This document shows, piece by piece, positions 48,201 through 59,580 of a stretch of 64,000 nucleotides of DNA. This stretch comes from Tagetes erecta. Lineage: Eukaryota; Streptophyta; Magnoliopsida; Asterales; Asteraceae. The stretch covers positions 5,764,501 to 5,828,500 of the forward strand of contig CM061493.1 in NCBI GenBank assembly GCA_030867185.1. The letters are read 5' to 3'. The notes beneath the pieces are model-generated. The model was not told the origin of the DNA. It saw only the letters and a list, made by a program, of their open reading frames with translations, and did not search any database. Numbering within the stretch: the stretch's first letter is position 1; each line of letters starts with the position of its first letter. The translations under genes and the position numbers were made by a program.

Positions 48201-51012
48201 CTGAACAATAAAATATAGTTAAAGTTAAAAACCTACCCTTTTTAAAGAAATTTGATTCAAAGCTTAGGTACCTGTTTGTCCATATGCAAAGCAAGTAGCT
48301 TTAGTACGTTGAAAAATTATTGGAACAATAGGCTCAACAGTTTCATGATAAACCTATGGAAAGGGTAAATGTTATGAAATATAGATTCAGTCTTAGTTAC
48401 TCAAACTTTTCAAATGGATCAAATTAAAAATATCAGCTCAAAGGGGAACGAGTCAAATAGGTTGAACTTCCTAAATCATCTTATTCAGAAAATTGAACTT
48501 TATTCTGCTAAACTTGTTTTGGTAATCAGAATTAATGTATTGCCTATATATTAAAAAAATACAAAGAATGAGCAAGAAAGTGTTAATGGGTCAACTGAAA
48601 ACCCAACCCGGCTCGTTCTAAATCATGATATGTTTACCCAACCCCACCCATTTTGCCACCTTAACAGCTCAATTCCCCAAGTAAGAAACCACGTCCCACT
48701 CGCCCTCTATATATAGATTAACAATCTACTTACCTCGTCATTAGAAACCTCCTCATTTAGTACTGCATCAAAAACAAATTCATGCTTCTCCATGTATTCA
48801 GTGAGATCAACCTGCAGGATTGTGACATTCGGATTGGTAAGTTAAGATGAAGACCCCAAAATTACCAATGAGATTGATGAAAAGAGCAATTATATGCAAC
48901 TTGACTAACATTGACTTGAATGAACCTAGAAAACATGATACTTCGATTAAAATTATTCAAACAAACAACATAGCGATGATCGAGACATCCAAAGACGTCA
49001 CTTGCAGAAAAAACTGAAAGCACCCAAATATGAGCTAGTAAATATTATGCATTTATGCATATCAGCGTATATGACACCAAATAAGTTTAATATAATAGGT
49101 AGGACAGTTGTATACTAGTATGATGTTATTTGGCTGCTTAACTAAAAAAAGTTACTACAACAAAGTGAACAAACTACTAACAATGCTTTCAAGGCTTATT
49201 TCCTCTACAAGATGGAACGCTCTGAAATGCAACCATCAAAACTAGAACAAGAAGTAGAAGAACTAATTTGCATATTTACAGTAACAATAGAACTCAAACT
49301 CGGCAAAAGGAAGGTACAAATCATGTACATGTTATTAAGTTTCAGTTACGAGGATGTAGAAAAACGCATAGTTATTAAAAAAAACAAAAATATTTAATTC
49401 TCATCTTCAAAAACTAGCTATGATCATGACATTTGTAATTTACATCTCCATCTCTCTTCTTTTTTTCTTTATCCTACACTTGTCCTTCTAACTAATTTTA
49501 TCGTATGGATCATCTGCTTGTTTCTGCATATGTGGGATATGGCATATGCATACATACACACAAAGACAAGGCAACTTTTAGTATTTAAAATGTCAACCCC
49601 ATGCTTCCTATAAAAAAAGTCACGATCACCACAAATGTTTCTTTATATTAGGTATTATAGTTGCTAACTAGAAAAAAAGATTAGTCTTCAAGATATGCTC
49701 ATGTGTATCCCAAGTGCCATATAGATCCTCCCCTAATATGTGTTTCAATAATTAGTTGTGGCGTCATTGTAGGGCTAACCTTGAGTTTTGTCTCATGAAC
49801 TGTAAGGCTATTGGAATGGGGCTCTACAGTAATGATATCTTCCTCGTTCTTTGTCAACTCCTTTTTGTTTAAGGGTCTCTTACGCACCTGTAATTTAACC
49901 CCAATTAGACACTTTACTACAAAAAAATCTTATATTAACTTCAAGTGATAAGTCATAATAACTTCAAAATATACTAATTATATGACTCTATTCAAAAAGC
50001 AAAATTGCTGGAATAGAATCAACATACCACAACTTTGATCTTAGCAACATTGCTCGTCTTCTCTTTTTCCGGAGCAAAACTTTTCAAAACACTGCTATCA
50101 GGCACACCCCTAGCTTTACTAGCCTGTTTGTTATTGCCAAAATATGTCTCTGCATCATCAAGGCTTCTTCCACCATACGTTCCAGTCATAGGCACCTGTT
50201 GACACATTAATAAACAAGAAAACTTCACACAGACTGCTTGTATAAACTAAAAGAGGATAACACATTCAGGTAAAAAAAACTGCCATATGGTAACAGATAC
50301 ACTAAAACGCTATTAGCTTTTTCTTTCAACCACTATTTTGGCAGCAATTATAAAGCATGTCACCATGTCAGCATTTGTAACTATTCCATCTAATACATAT
50401 AATTCACAAGTATCAAAATTAGGGCTGTTTAGCTCTGCAATAAGTGGCGGCGCAGCTTGTTACGTGTTTGCCTTCTATCTCGATGTACGAAACGTGAATA
50501 ATCAATGAGCACAAAACCTACCTCTGAAATAAGTTCTGTATCAAATGAATGCAGATCTAAGAGACCAGGACTAAAGCCATTAGGATCATCACCACCACTG
50601 CTACCACCATTCTTCTTCTGGCGTGACGGCGGCGTCAACGGCTCCGCAAACAAATCATTCGCACCACTTACCGACCTCTGACTACCAACATTCCGGCCAC
50701 TATTATACATTCTCGAACCTTGACCTCCTCCTCCACCACCGCCACCGTAGTAACCAAAATCCTGCTGCTCAATCAATCAACAACTCAAATCCACAATCTC
50801 AAACTAACTACAACCAGATCTGACAAATTGAAAAACACACATACCGAAGAAGTAGTAGATGACGAGTGTTGAAGATGTTGAAGACCTGCAGATTGCAACC
50901 ATCGGCCATTAGACGATGAAGATGTAACCTCCAGAAAGTTATCAGAGTATTGACGCTGATGATGAGCTCCAGATGCACCAGATCGCTGACCGTGTCTTCC
51001 TACTGCATTCAT
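45282..51012 (-). CDS. KIN13B: kinesin-13 motor, KIN-13B
   Basis: Twelve exons on the minus strand: 51012-50845, 50761-50522, 50195-50028, 49887-49780, 48811-48734, 48353-48272, 48200-48041, 47355-47053, 46972-46754, 46093-45736, 45655-45590 and 45458-45282; 708 residues, all phases consistent. The N-terminus has GRWLQSAGLQHLQ, a Gly-rich run and GFSPGLLDLHSFDTEL, as in KIN-13B rather than 13A. The internal motor starts at VAKIKVVVRKRPLNKKE; P-loop GQTGSGKT 279-286, switch I NEESSRSHA 382-390, switch II DLAGSERG 418-425. An acidic linker and a C-terminal coiled coil (EADEPGNQLDDY) follow. Plant kinesin-13s depolymerise cortical microtubules, for example with ROP effectors in xylem pits. The intron after 47053 has a GC donor; exon 2 has a tandem CAGCAG acceptor. 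Confidence 0.95.
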
Positions 51013-51375
51013 ACTTATGATCAAACCCTAGGATTGATGAAATGTTTGACCTAATTGCAGAAATTGAAGCTGTAGAAGATGAATTGGAGACAGTTTTGAG
51101 GTGATGATGTTGATGGAGTGATTAAAGAGGGAATTGAAGCTTTGAGAATTGAACGGTGGAGATTGAATGAAATGGAAAAGTGAATTTGAAATGTTGGAGA
51201 CAAGGGTTTTGTTTTGTTTTGTTTGTGTAGTAAGGGTCATTGAGCTTCTTGATTTAGTCAAGATTTGAATTTAAGTTCTCCGTGACATGTGGTGTTGTGT
51301 AACTTTTCTGTTTTTATATAAATAAATATCCTATTATTTTTTATAAAATATAACTTTTTCATCTATAAATAAATA
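51013..51375. other. KIN-13B promoter and 5' UTR
   Basis: The upstream region of KIN-13B on the minus strand. A minus-strand ORF at 51028-51261 lies in the leader and may be a 5' UTR feature or chance. No TATA box stands out. Confidence 0.4.
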
Positions 51376-52231
51376 CTAGTTTAGTGCTCGCGCTACGCTC
51401 GGGAACACAACATTTAAGTGATGCTTTTAAGGATATTCGTCAATTTTTCAATTAGTTTTGAGACAAAATCGTGGTAAACCGAAACATATGATATATTTTT
51501 AAAAATTAGATTTTTTGTATAGCAATATTATACTCAAGTTAAAGAGAATAAAGTGCTCAGTTTTACGGTGTAGTTTTTTTTAAATCGTATAAAAATGTAC
51601 ATATATTTATAAAACACTAAGGTATTTAATTGTATGTTATTATTAACTTTATCCATAAGTTTCATTTTTAAACCCTATTAAATATAAACCGACACATGTA
51701 CACCCTTGTAGTATAAGGTTAAAATTATAAATACTCTTAAATTTTTCAGAATTCTCTTTGAGACAAAACCATGGTAAACCGAAACACATGATATATTTTT
51801 AAAAATTAGATTTTTAGTAGCAATATTATACTCAAATTAAGGAGAATAAAATGCTCAGTTTTATGGTGTAGTTTATTTTTTTAAATCGTATAAAAATGTA
51901 TGTATATATTTATAAAATACTAAGGTCTTAATTGTATTTTATTATTAACTTTATCCATAAGTTTCATTTTTAAACTCTATCAAATATAAACCGACTCATG
52001 TACACCCCTTGTAGTATATGGTTAAAAATATAAATACTTTTAAATTTTTCAGAATTCTCCAAAATATTAGGGGACTACAAATGTAATTAATTTTATTATA
52101 ATATATTTTATATACACATATAAATAAAAAAATCATTATTTTGAGATAAACTCTCAAATAATGCCACATAAATCAAAAGCTTTAATAAGAAACCACATAA
52201 GTTTTTTTGATTTTGCTATATTATATAAAGA
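51376..52231 (-). mobile_element. Helitron-like element with internal tandem duplication
   Basis: The left (minus 3') end CTAGTTTAGTGCTCGCGC forms a hairpin with GCTACGCTCGGG and follows a host A; the proposed minus 5' end is TCTTTATATAATATAGC next to a host T. The interior holds two diverged copies, each about 290 bp, of a unit with GAGACAAAAYCRTGGTAAAC and GTGCTCAGTTTTACGG. The right boundary is less certain than the left. Confidence 0.55.
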
Positions 52232-52427
52232 TTAAGCTAGTAAAAGGTCTCTAGTATTTAGAGATGTAAATAATGATATGGGATGGTCAATGGTGAATAG
52301 TTTGATCGGAAAAAAAAGGATAAGTTGTCTAATTTTTTATTCAGAATGGTTTTAAAACTTATCTATTAAATTAAATATTTTATAAACCATTAAAAATGTT
52401 AGTTTAATGAACAAAACATATTCAATA

Positions 52428-53276
52428 CTAGATTAGTACCCGTGTACTACACGGATTTTGGTTTATAGGATTTAACTCAATTTACATATCATATTTATTT
52501 TTAACACTATGTTTAATACTCGTGTGTTACACACGGGTTAAATAGTAATATTTATAAAGAAATTATAACCATTATATTTAACAATTTGTAAATATATAAC
52601 ATTTAAGGAGTTGGCTCCATCAACTTGCATGGTGAAAAATTTAGCTAAATTTTACCTCCCAAACTTCCTATTATAGAAAAAAAAATCCCTCCAAAACATT
52701 GCCCCCTAAAACCTTGATTTATTAGATAGATATCTCTTATTAAAGCGATTTGGATATTTACAAATATATTCATATAAAAAATTATATGTTACAATAAAGG
52801 ATATGATTTATAATAGTTGGTAAATTTTTATTGGAACATATCGGGTTAGGAGATAATTCATGATAATTGTTAATTTTTTTATTTGAACATATCGAGTCAT
52901 GAGATAATTAATGATAATTGGTAAACTTTAATTTGAACATATCCGGTTATGATAAATCATAATAATTGATAAGTTTTTATTTGAACATATCAAGTTAGGA
53001 GATAATTCATGATACTTGGTACATATCGGGTTAAGATATAGATCATGATAATTGGTAAATTTTGTATTTGAACATATCGGGTTAGGAGATAATTGATGAT
53101 AATTTGTGAATTTTTAATTTAAACATATCGGGTTATTTCGAATATGGAGCATACCATGATCCGTCTAAAAATTCTCCATTAAATTAATTTAGAACATGAC
53201 ACCTAAGCAAAATCATATGTGGAGTAGTTAAAATGGTGACATGTGGATGTGTTACTCAATTATTAGAATAGATAGA
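52428..53276 (-). mobile_element. non-autonomous Helitron-like element H2 with a nested element
   Basis: Same family as 4565-5191: left end CTAGATTAGTACCCGTG with hairpin CCGTGTACTACACGG, minus-strand start TCTATCTATTCTAATAATTG, host A/T at the borders, and the same GAACATATCGGGTTA minisatellite. Without the nested 224 bp it is 625 bp, against 627 bp for H1. Confidence 0.78.
52507..52730 (-). mobile_element. Helitron-like element nested in H2, 224 bp
   Basis: Minus-strand start TCTATCTAATAAATCAAGG, end with ACCCGTGTGTAACACACG hairpin and a decayed CATAG terminus. It interrupts AACA/TATCTC exactly between A and T; H1 has the uninterrupted AACATATCTC at the same place. Related to 13165-13515. 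Confidence 0.8.
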
Positions 53277-55098
53277 TTGTCATTTAAGATTGACCAAGAA
53301 CTTTTAACTATTTGAGGCGAGCAATTACCATGCAATATGATATTTGTAGGTTAAGACATTCGGTAACAATCAAAATTATTATCTTTTGGCTAATAATTAA
53401 TCAAGACAGTGTTTGAAAATGTAAAAGTGCTAAATTTCACTTGTATTGCCAACACAATCTTGCCTAACTTTCTTCTATGTGTTTTTTTTTTTCAAAATAA
53501 AGTGTTCATGACAAAAAAAAATGTTAGTAGTGTAATTGGTTTAACTATTAGTATGAATTGTTATCGAACAATAGCTTGTATATTTGATTTGTAAAATATA
53601 ATTATCTTTTTAGTAAATAAATTATAACAGTCGTTTATTAAACCTTGACGAATAACTAAAGAGTGTCAGCACTTGATAAACAGAAAAATTTATAAAAGTG
53701 TAGTTTGATTCTTTTAATTTATAACTTAAAGGCACGTTTATTAACCTTGTAATTTATTTTATGTCAATGTTTTCTTAACTTAGGTTTTGTCTCTTTTAAA
53801 AATTTTGGGTTTGAGTCCAAATATTAATAAAATTTGATGTAATAAACTACAAATTACTGTTGTTTAATATAAAAAAGTTATTTTATGTTCATCCGGTTTG
53901 ACTCAGATCAAATCCGACTTAAACATAAGTCGGTTTGAAAAACAGTTTAGTTTCATTTTATTTTAAAAAAAATATATTGTATTTGTAGTTAACTTATTAA
54001 CCTATAGGCTATAACGACTGATCAACGGTTTAACTAAAAAATATATGTTTGCTTTTATTTGTTAATGTCGTTTATAGCCACTTATTTTGAGTCCAAAAGA
54101 CACTTAAAATTTCATACATGGATTTAAGTTTTATATAGGAAAAAAGAAAATGAACTATCTAAAGTTGTGACACTGGTTTTTTATGGATTGCACTAAGACT
54201 AGAACCTAATGGGAAAATTCGAAACCCGGTATATTTAGGACGGGTTTGTGATCGGGTCTGGGATTTTTAAAAAAAACTTTCATGGATTTGGGATTACCTT
54301 TTAGACCCGATAATACAAACTCGTAGACCCGTTAGCATACCCAAAAAAATAATTTAATATTTTTCATAAATATGTTTAATTGTTTTTTATAGTATGTTAA
54401 TTAAAATAATTAATATATGTTTGCATGAGTTTTTATTGTAAACATACTCTTCAAACATGAGTCTTTTTTAGTAAGATTTTATGAAGGATCAAGAAAAATC
54501 AGATATTATGCATTTATGATGTAATGTTAATTTGACATATCCTTTTAATTTTATATTATATGTAATTTATAAAACTACCTACAAGCAAAAACCCGACAGG
54601 CATACCCAATGGGTAAGTTTTATGTCATAAACGGGTATACCCGATTACCTGTGGGTAAGCCCGAAACCCAACGCGTAAGTACCCGACATTGACCCGACGG
54701 GTTTTGGGTCGGATTTGGGACCTCCATTTCTAATCCGGTCTGGGGTTGGGATTACTCAAACCCATCCAAACCCGACCTGTTACCATCTCTAGGTTTTCTG
54801 TCTTTTTTCAACTAAAGTTGTTTTCTTCTTAGTTCTTATCAAGCAATGAAGAATGTTGCGTGGATTAGTGGTCGTGAGCGGTTCATTAAAAAATAACTAT
54901 TTAATAAAGAGAGCTAGAAGTTTCTTTTGAGTATGTTGTGAAAAGATTATAGTTTTTTGGACGGTAGACATGGAGCGAGTGACCCGGGGGCGGTTAATTC
55001 ACAAGTTAACATTTTTACCTTCATATGTGAGAAAGTTAATGAAAATTTAGATAAAGTTGGTATATGAGACCATTTATGTTAAAGATAAAAAAAAAAAG
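53277..55098. other. gene-free stretch
   Basis: AT-rich. Near 54196-54793 GGGTCGGGTTTGG/CCCGACCTG-type motifs suggest another degraded hAT MITE, but target duplications do not match. No gene. Confidence 0.4.
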
Positions 55099-55829
55099 AG
55101 TAAACTTCGTTTTGCCTCCTTGTGGTTTGCCTCAAATAACAGTTTGCATATAAAGGTTTTAAAATTGCGATTTGTCTACTTGAACTTGTCAATTTGTCCC
55201 CATTAGCTACAACCCATTAACTCCGTTAAATATTTTGTTAAAATATTTGGGTATTTGGTCTTTTTTATATATATGAAATGACTAATTGTGTCATTTACTC
55301 ATTTCATTAAGGTATATTGGTTTCTACGGGTCCCAACTATCATTTTTTGGTTTCTACCGGTTCCAACTATCTTTTTTTTGTTTTTACCGGTCCCAACTAT
55401 TGAATTGGCAGGTAACGGTCCCAACTTTTATCATTATGGCAACCAACACTCCGCCTTTAAATTTTTATTAACGCCATTAAGTTTTTTCTAATTCAAGAGC
55501 GATGTTTTAGGCATTTTGGTCGAAAGAGATTTATGAGTCGATTGATGAAAGAAAGTAGGATTTTAAATTTTTAACGATGTATTTACAAAATAGTCCTTTC
55601 AATAGGTTAGAATTTAATATAATGGAAGAGTTTAAATAAATTTTATTATTAGTTTTTATGTAAAATATCTAAAATACCCTTAATTTTAACAGGATTAATT
55701 AACGGCGTTAATGTGTTGTAGTTAATGGGGATTAATTGACAAGTTCAAGTAGGCAAATTGCAATTTTGAAACCTTTGTATGTAAACTGTTATTTGGAACA
55801 AATCACAGGGAGGCAAATTGAAGTTTACT
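55099..55829. mobile_element. inverted-repeat MITE with a MULE-MITE arm inside
   Basis: Left arm AGTAAACTTCGTTTTGCCTC...AACTTGTCAATTTGTCCCCA and right arm GGGGATTAATTGACAAGTTC...GAGGCAAATTGAAGTTTACT mirror each other over about 130 bp. Between them sits 55311-55560. Flanks are A-rich and no clean target duplication can be read. Confidence 0.65.
55311..55560. repeat. solo left arm of the MULE MITE
   Basis: It starts GGTATATTGG followed by three CGGTCCCAACTAT-like phrases and GAGTCGATTGATG, as in the left half of 56108-56650. The right half is missing. Confidence 0.7.
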
Positions 55830-56107
55830 TATAAAAAAATCACAAAAACCTAAACTGTTATGGTGAGACAAGAGATCAACACACATAGACTAAAACTGCA
55901 AGTAACTCTAGTAATAAATATAATATTTAAAATATTATAAAAATACGTTGAATATCCGATATTTCTAAAAACTACAATCCGAGTCTGAAAACTTAGATGT
56001 CCTAATTTTGGATAGTTTGGGTATAGAATTTCAGATTTTTTATTTGGATTTTTAGAATTTTGCACTTGAAACTGGAAGTTTTGTTTGAACTTGTGCCGTT
56101 TATTTTA

Positions 56108-56650
56108 GGTATATTGGTTTTTATTGGTCCCAACTATCACTTGTTGTCTTCTACCGGTCCCAACTATTGAATTGGCTGTCAACGGTCCCAACTTTTATCA
56201 CCTTGGTAACCACTGGTCCCGTCGTTAAAATTTTTTAACGCCGTTAATTTTTTTTCCAAATTCAATACGGATGTTATAAGCCTTTTGATCGGAACGATAA
56301 TATAAGTCGATTGATGTAAAAGTTACCTCAAAACGGCGCTCCGAACAACGAAATAGTGCTTCAATCGGGTGTTTAAACCTAACGGTGCTTCAATCGGATG
56401 TAAAAATTTTATCATTCAGAGAGCCTTTTCGATAAACTTTTACATCAATCGACACGTATTATCCTTCCGATCAAAAGGTCTAAAACATCGGTCTTGAATT
56501 TGGAAAAAACGTAACGACGTTAAAAAAAATTAACGACGGGACCAGTGGTTACCAAAGTTATAAAAGTTGGGACCGTTGACAACCAATTTAATAGTTGGGA
56601 CCGGTAGAAGACAAAAGGTGATAGTTAGGACCAGTAAAAACCAATATACC
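56108..56650. mobile_element. MULE-type MITE, 543 bp
   Basis: Ends GGTATATTGG and CCAATATACC, mirrored arms over most of its length, and a perfect 9-bp duplication TTTATTTTA (56099-56107 and 56651-56659). Same length as the relative at 900-1442. Confidence 0.9.
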
Positions 56651-56827
56651 TTTATTTTATAGTTCTGTTGTTGCAAGTTTTTGTTTGTTGATCAGTATTT
56701 AACCCTCACATAAACTGCGAGATGTAAAATAACTACTTATAAAGTACATAAATGAAGTCATGTTATTTTCAATGAAGAATTTATAATTTGATCTTGTGAA
56801 TTTTTTGTTTCCTTTTTCATTATAAAA

Positions 56828-57200
56828 CTAGGTTAGAGACCCGTGTTTAACACGGAATTGAGTTATAATAATTTAAATAGTTAAACTAAAAACTTTATAA
56901 TAAACTATTCAATTGTATACATCTCAATCGAAGATCTGGTAAAGATTATTTGTGTTATTATTATATTTTTCTAGCCGGTTTATATTAATATAGATTTGTT
57001 ATATTTTTTCGCCTTTAATCCTAGTTTCAATTAAACATAGTTTTCAAAAAAACATAACAAATCTAAAAGTTAAGGAGAGTAAGACACCTCATCAATGGAT
57101 TAACAATATTATGCCAAGTAAGCATTTAAGAGATAGGCATGCTAAGAGATTGACACTTGGCAAAAGTAGGTTTGCTTTATTATATTTTATAGATGGCGCA
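56828..57200 (-). mobile_element. Helitron-like 3' end
   Basis: CTAGGTTAGAGACCCGTGTTTAACACGG after a host A is the reverse complement of a hairpin plus CTAG Helitron terminus. The other end could be near 57193 (TATAGA before T) or 57444; I cannot choose. Confidence 0.45.
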
Positions 57201-57498
57201 TAAACAATAACGTCATTTGTCCACATGGTATGCGAGCCACGTCTTGTTGCCCCAGATCTAGGGGAACATTTCCAATATCATTAATTAAATACTATTTTTC
57301 GCCGCTCAATTATTTGTTTTTCTCTCTAAAACAAATTACATTTTTATGACTATTTCTAATTTCTAAAACAAACAATTATACATACATTATCGACTCATGT
57401 TACACTGATGATTCATTACTAGTTCTGTTATTATAACGATTAGATATAGACATATAGTCGACTTTCAGTTATGTTATTTATATTTATATTTATATAAC

Positions 57499-57933
57499 TA
57501 CTAATAGAGAAGGTCGGTGCTTTGCACCGGCCTCTACCGTCCCATCACGTCGCGTTTTAACATTTTCATACTTTAACGAATTAATGGTTTTAATCCTCGA
57601 CTTTTAACGCATTGACGGTTTTAGTAACTTTTACTAATTGTCGTTTGAGCTCCTATTTGTTTTTTACTTTGATCTCTTACTCCACTTTGACACATAGTAC
57701 GACTTTACTAATTGTCATTTTAACCCCTGATAAGTTTTTGACTTTGCTCTCTTACTCTACTTTAATATATAGTACGACTTTCATCGTTTTTTTAACATGC
57801 GACACATTACGTTTTTTCATCGTGACGTACGAGACATGAGACTTTTTTTTTCAACACATATGACAAACTCAAATACGCAAGACCCGACTGTGTAACCCGA
57901 CCGCTACAACGCGCGGCCTGGTGTTAAATCTAG
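57499..57933 (+). mobile_element. Helitron-like element, family 2
   Basis: It starts near TACTAATAGAGAAGGTCGG (subterminal palindrome GGTCGGTGCTTTGCACCGGCC) and ends CCGCTACAACGCGCGG, TTAAATCTAG before a host T. It is the best-preserved 3' end of this family in the window. Confidence 0.6.
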
Positions 57934-58025
57934 TTATAACGATTATATATAGACCATAAAATCACATTTTATATACAATTTGTTTTCTGCCTTTTAATAA
58001 AACATCATTTATTGATTTTATTCTA

Positions 58026-58502
58026 GGCAACCAGCATAAATATTTTGAAGTAACACGTATCGGCTGAGAATAATCCCAACTCAATTTATTATTTCTAATG
58101 GTTACAAATCCAACTTTTTTTGTCTTCGGTGATCCTCTGTTAACTTTTTTTCGAATTTCAAACCGATATTTTATGGATTTTGATCGGGAGAAAGATACGA
58201 GTCAATTGATGCAAACCGTACCTCCAATTGGTGCTCCAAAATATTTAATTTTAACATCTGATTAAACCACCATTAGGGTTTAAACACCCAAATCAATTCC
58301 GTTTCGTCGTTTGGAACACCGATTCGAGGTAAGGTCTACGTAAAATGACTCATATCATCCTCCCGGTCATTAAGTGTACTTAACGGCGGACAACTGCAGA
58401 CAAAAAAAAAGTTAGATTTGAGACCATTTGAGATAATAAACTGAGTTGAGATTATTCTTGGTCAATATGTGTTAATTGTGATTATTTTTACGCCAATTTA
58501 CC
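58026..58502. mobile_element. MULE-type MITE, family 2, 477 bp
   Basis: Ends GGCAACCAGCATAAA and TTTACGCCAATTTACC, mirrored arms with AATCCCAACTCAATTTATT, and a perfect 9-bp duplication TTTATTCTA (58017-58025 and 58503-58511). Its core, TTTTGATCGGGAGAAAG, resembles the other MULE MITE family. Confidence 0.85.
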
Positions 58503-58659
58503 TTTATTCTATCAAAACTTTGGCAAGTCATTTACATTTCCAAAATATTAGTTTATAAAGATAGTTTTTAAGTTGTGTTAGATCTTCAAACTAGAATTTG
58601 AATGGCATACTAACGTGTTTTGGTTAAATAAAGTTTGACACAAGTTAAATATGAACTAC

Positions 58660-59580
58660 ACGCATTCGAGTTTTCGGAGTTGCATTCGTGTTCGCATGTA
58701 GTGCGGTCGTCGCATAATGATTCATGGCAAGGAATTCAAACCAAATTTGCACCCCCTGCACGCGGGCAGTTGCTAGAGTAAAATGTAACATAAGAACTTA
58801 ACATGTTATAAAGACTTGCATATATAAAGCCAACTATGGTTTTGTCTTCACTCCAACGTGTGACAAAATGAATGAAAGAAAATTTTTAGAATTTCATCCA
58901 GATGTCTAACCAAACAGATCCTTTTAATTTAGGGCAAGTTTGTTATGCGCTGAACAACCACTGAATGGAGGCAACCTCTGACCAATTCAGAGGTCGGGCG
59001 CATTCAGAGGCGTTTGGCTGCGGCGCTGAATGGAAGAACAGTCTGAACGAGCCTCTGAGCGAATCAGAGGTGTGGGAGAAGCTGAACGGTTCAGAGGCTG
59101 AAGGGGGAAGAAGAAGGGGACATCGCTGTGGGAAGAAGAAGGCGACCGATGGTGATGGCTGTAAAGATCCGATTAAGTGGAAGAAGAAAGAAGGCTCCGA
59201 TTAAGTGAAAGAAGAAAGAAGGCCCACACATATAAAGTTCAATCAACGGCCAAGAAAAAGAAAAAAAATAATCCAAGAAAAAAGAAAAAGAAAATAATAA
59301 TCTTGACTAAAAAACTACCGAAGCACAGACCCAGGTTTTCGGAGTTCCATTCGTGTCCGCAGGTCATGCGAGCGTTGCATTGAGGCAATGAATTCGAACC
59401 AAATTTGCACCCCCATACGCACGGATAGGTGCTAGAGTAAAATGTAACATAAGAACTTAATAGCGAATTAAAATTTGCATTAAATGATTTGTCTCTACTC
59501 CTATGTGGGACAAGTGAAAAAAAAATTAGAATCTCATTCAGATGTCCAACCAAACAGCTCTTCTTAATCATTTAGCACTT
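58660..59580. repeat. diverged direct repeats flanking a Glu/Lys-rich ORF region
   Basis: 58665-58915 and 59330-59575 share TTTTCGGAGTT-CATTCGTGT, CAAATTTGCACCCCC and TGCTAGAGTAAAATGTAACATA. Between them lies CCTCTGAA/TTCAGAGG-rich DNA with the ORFs 58965-59204 and 59177-59383, which look non-genic. GGGCAAGTTTG near 58932 and CCAAACAGCCCC near 59640 may be the ends of another MITE. Confidence 0.5.

Noticed and set aside
54196..54793. Complete hAT MITE
   Set aside because: CCCGAC/GTCGGG motifs suggest one, but the proposed termini lack matching 8-bp duplications.
58965..59383. Lys/Glu-rich ORFs resembling a gene
   Set aside because: Low-complexity AAG/GAA runs between degraded direct repeats; no domain, no splice partners.
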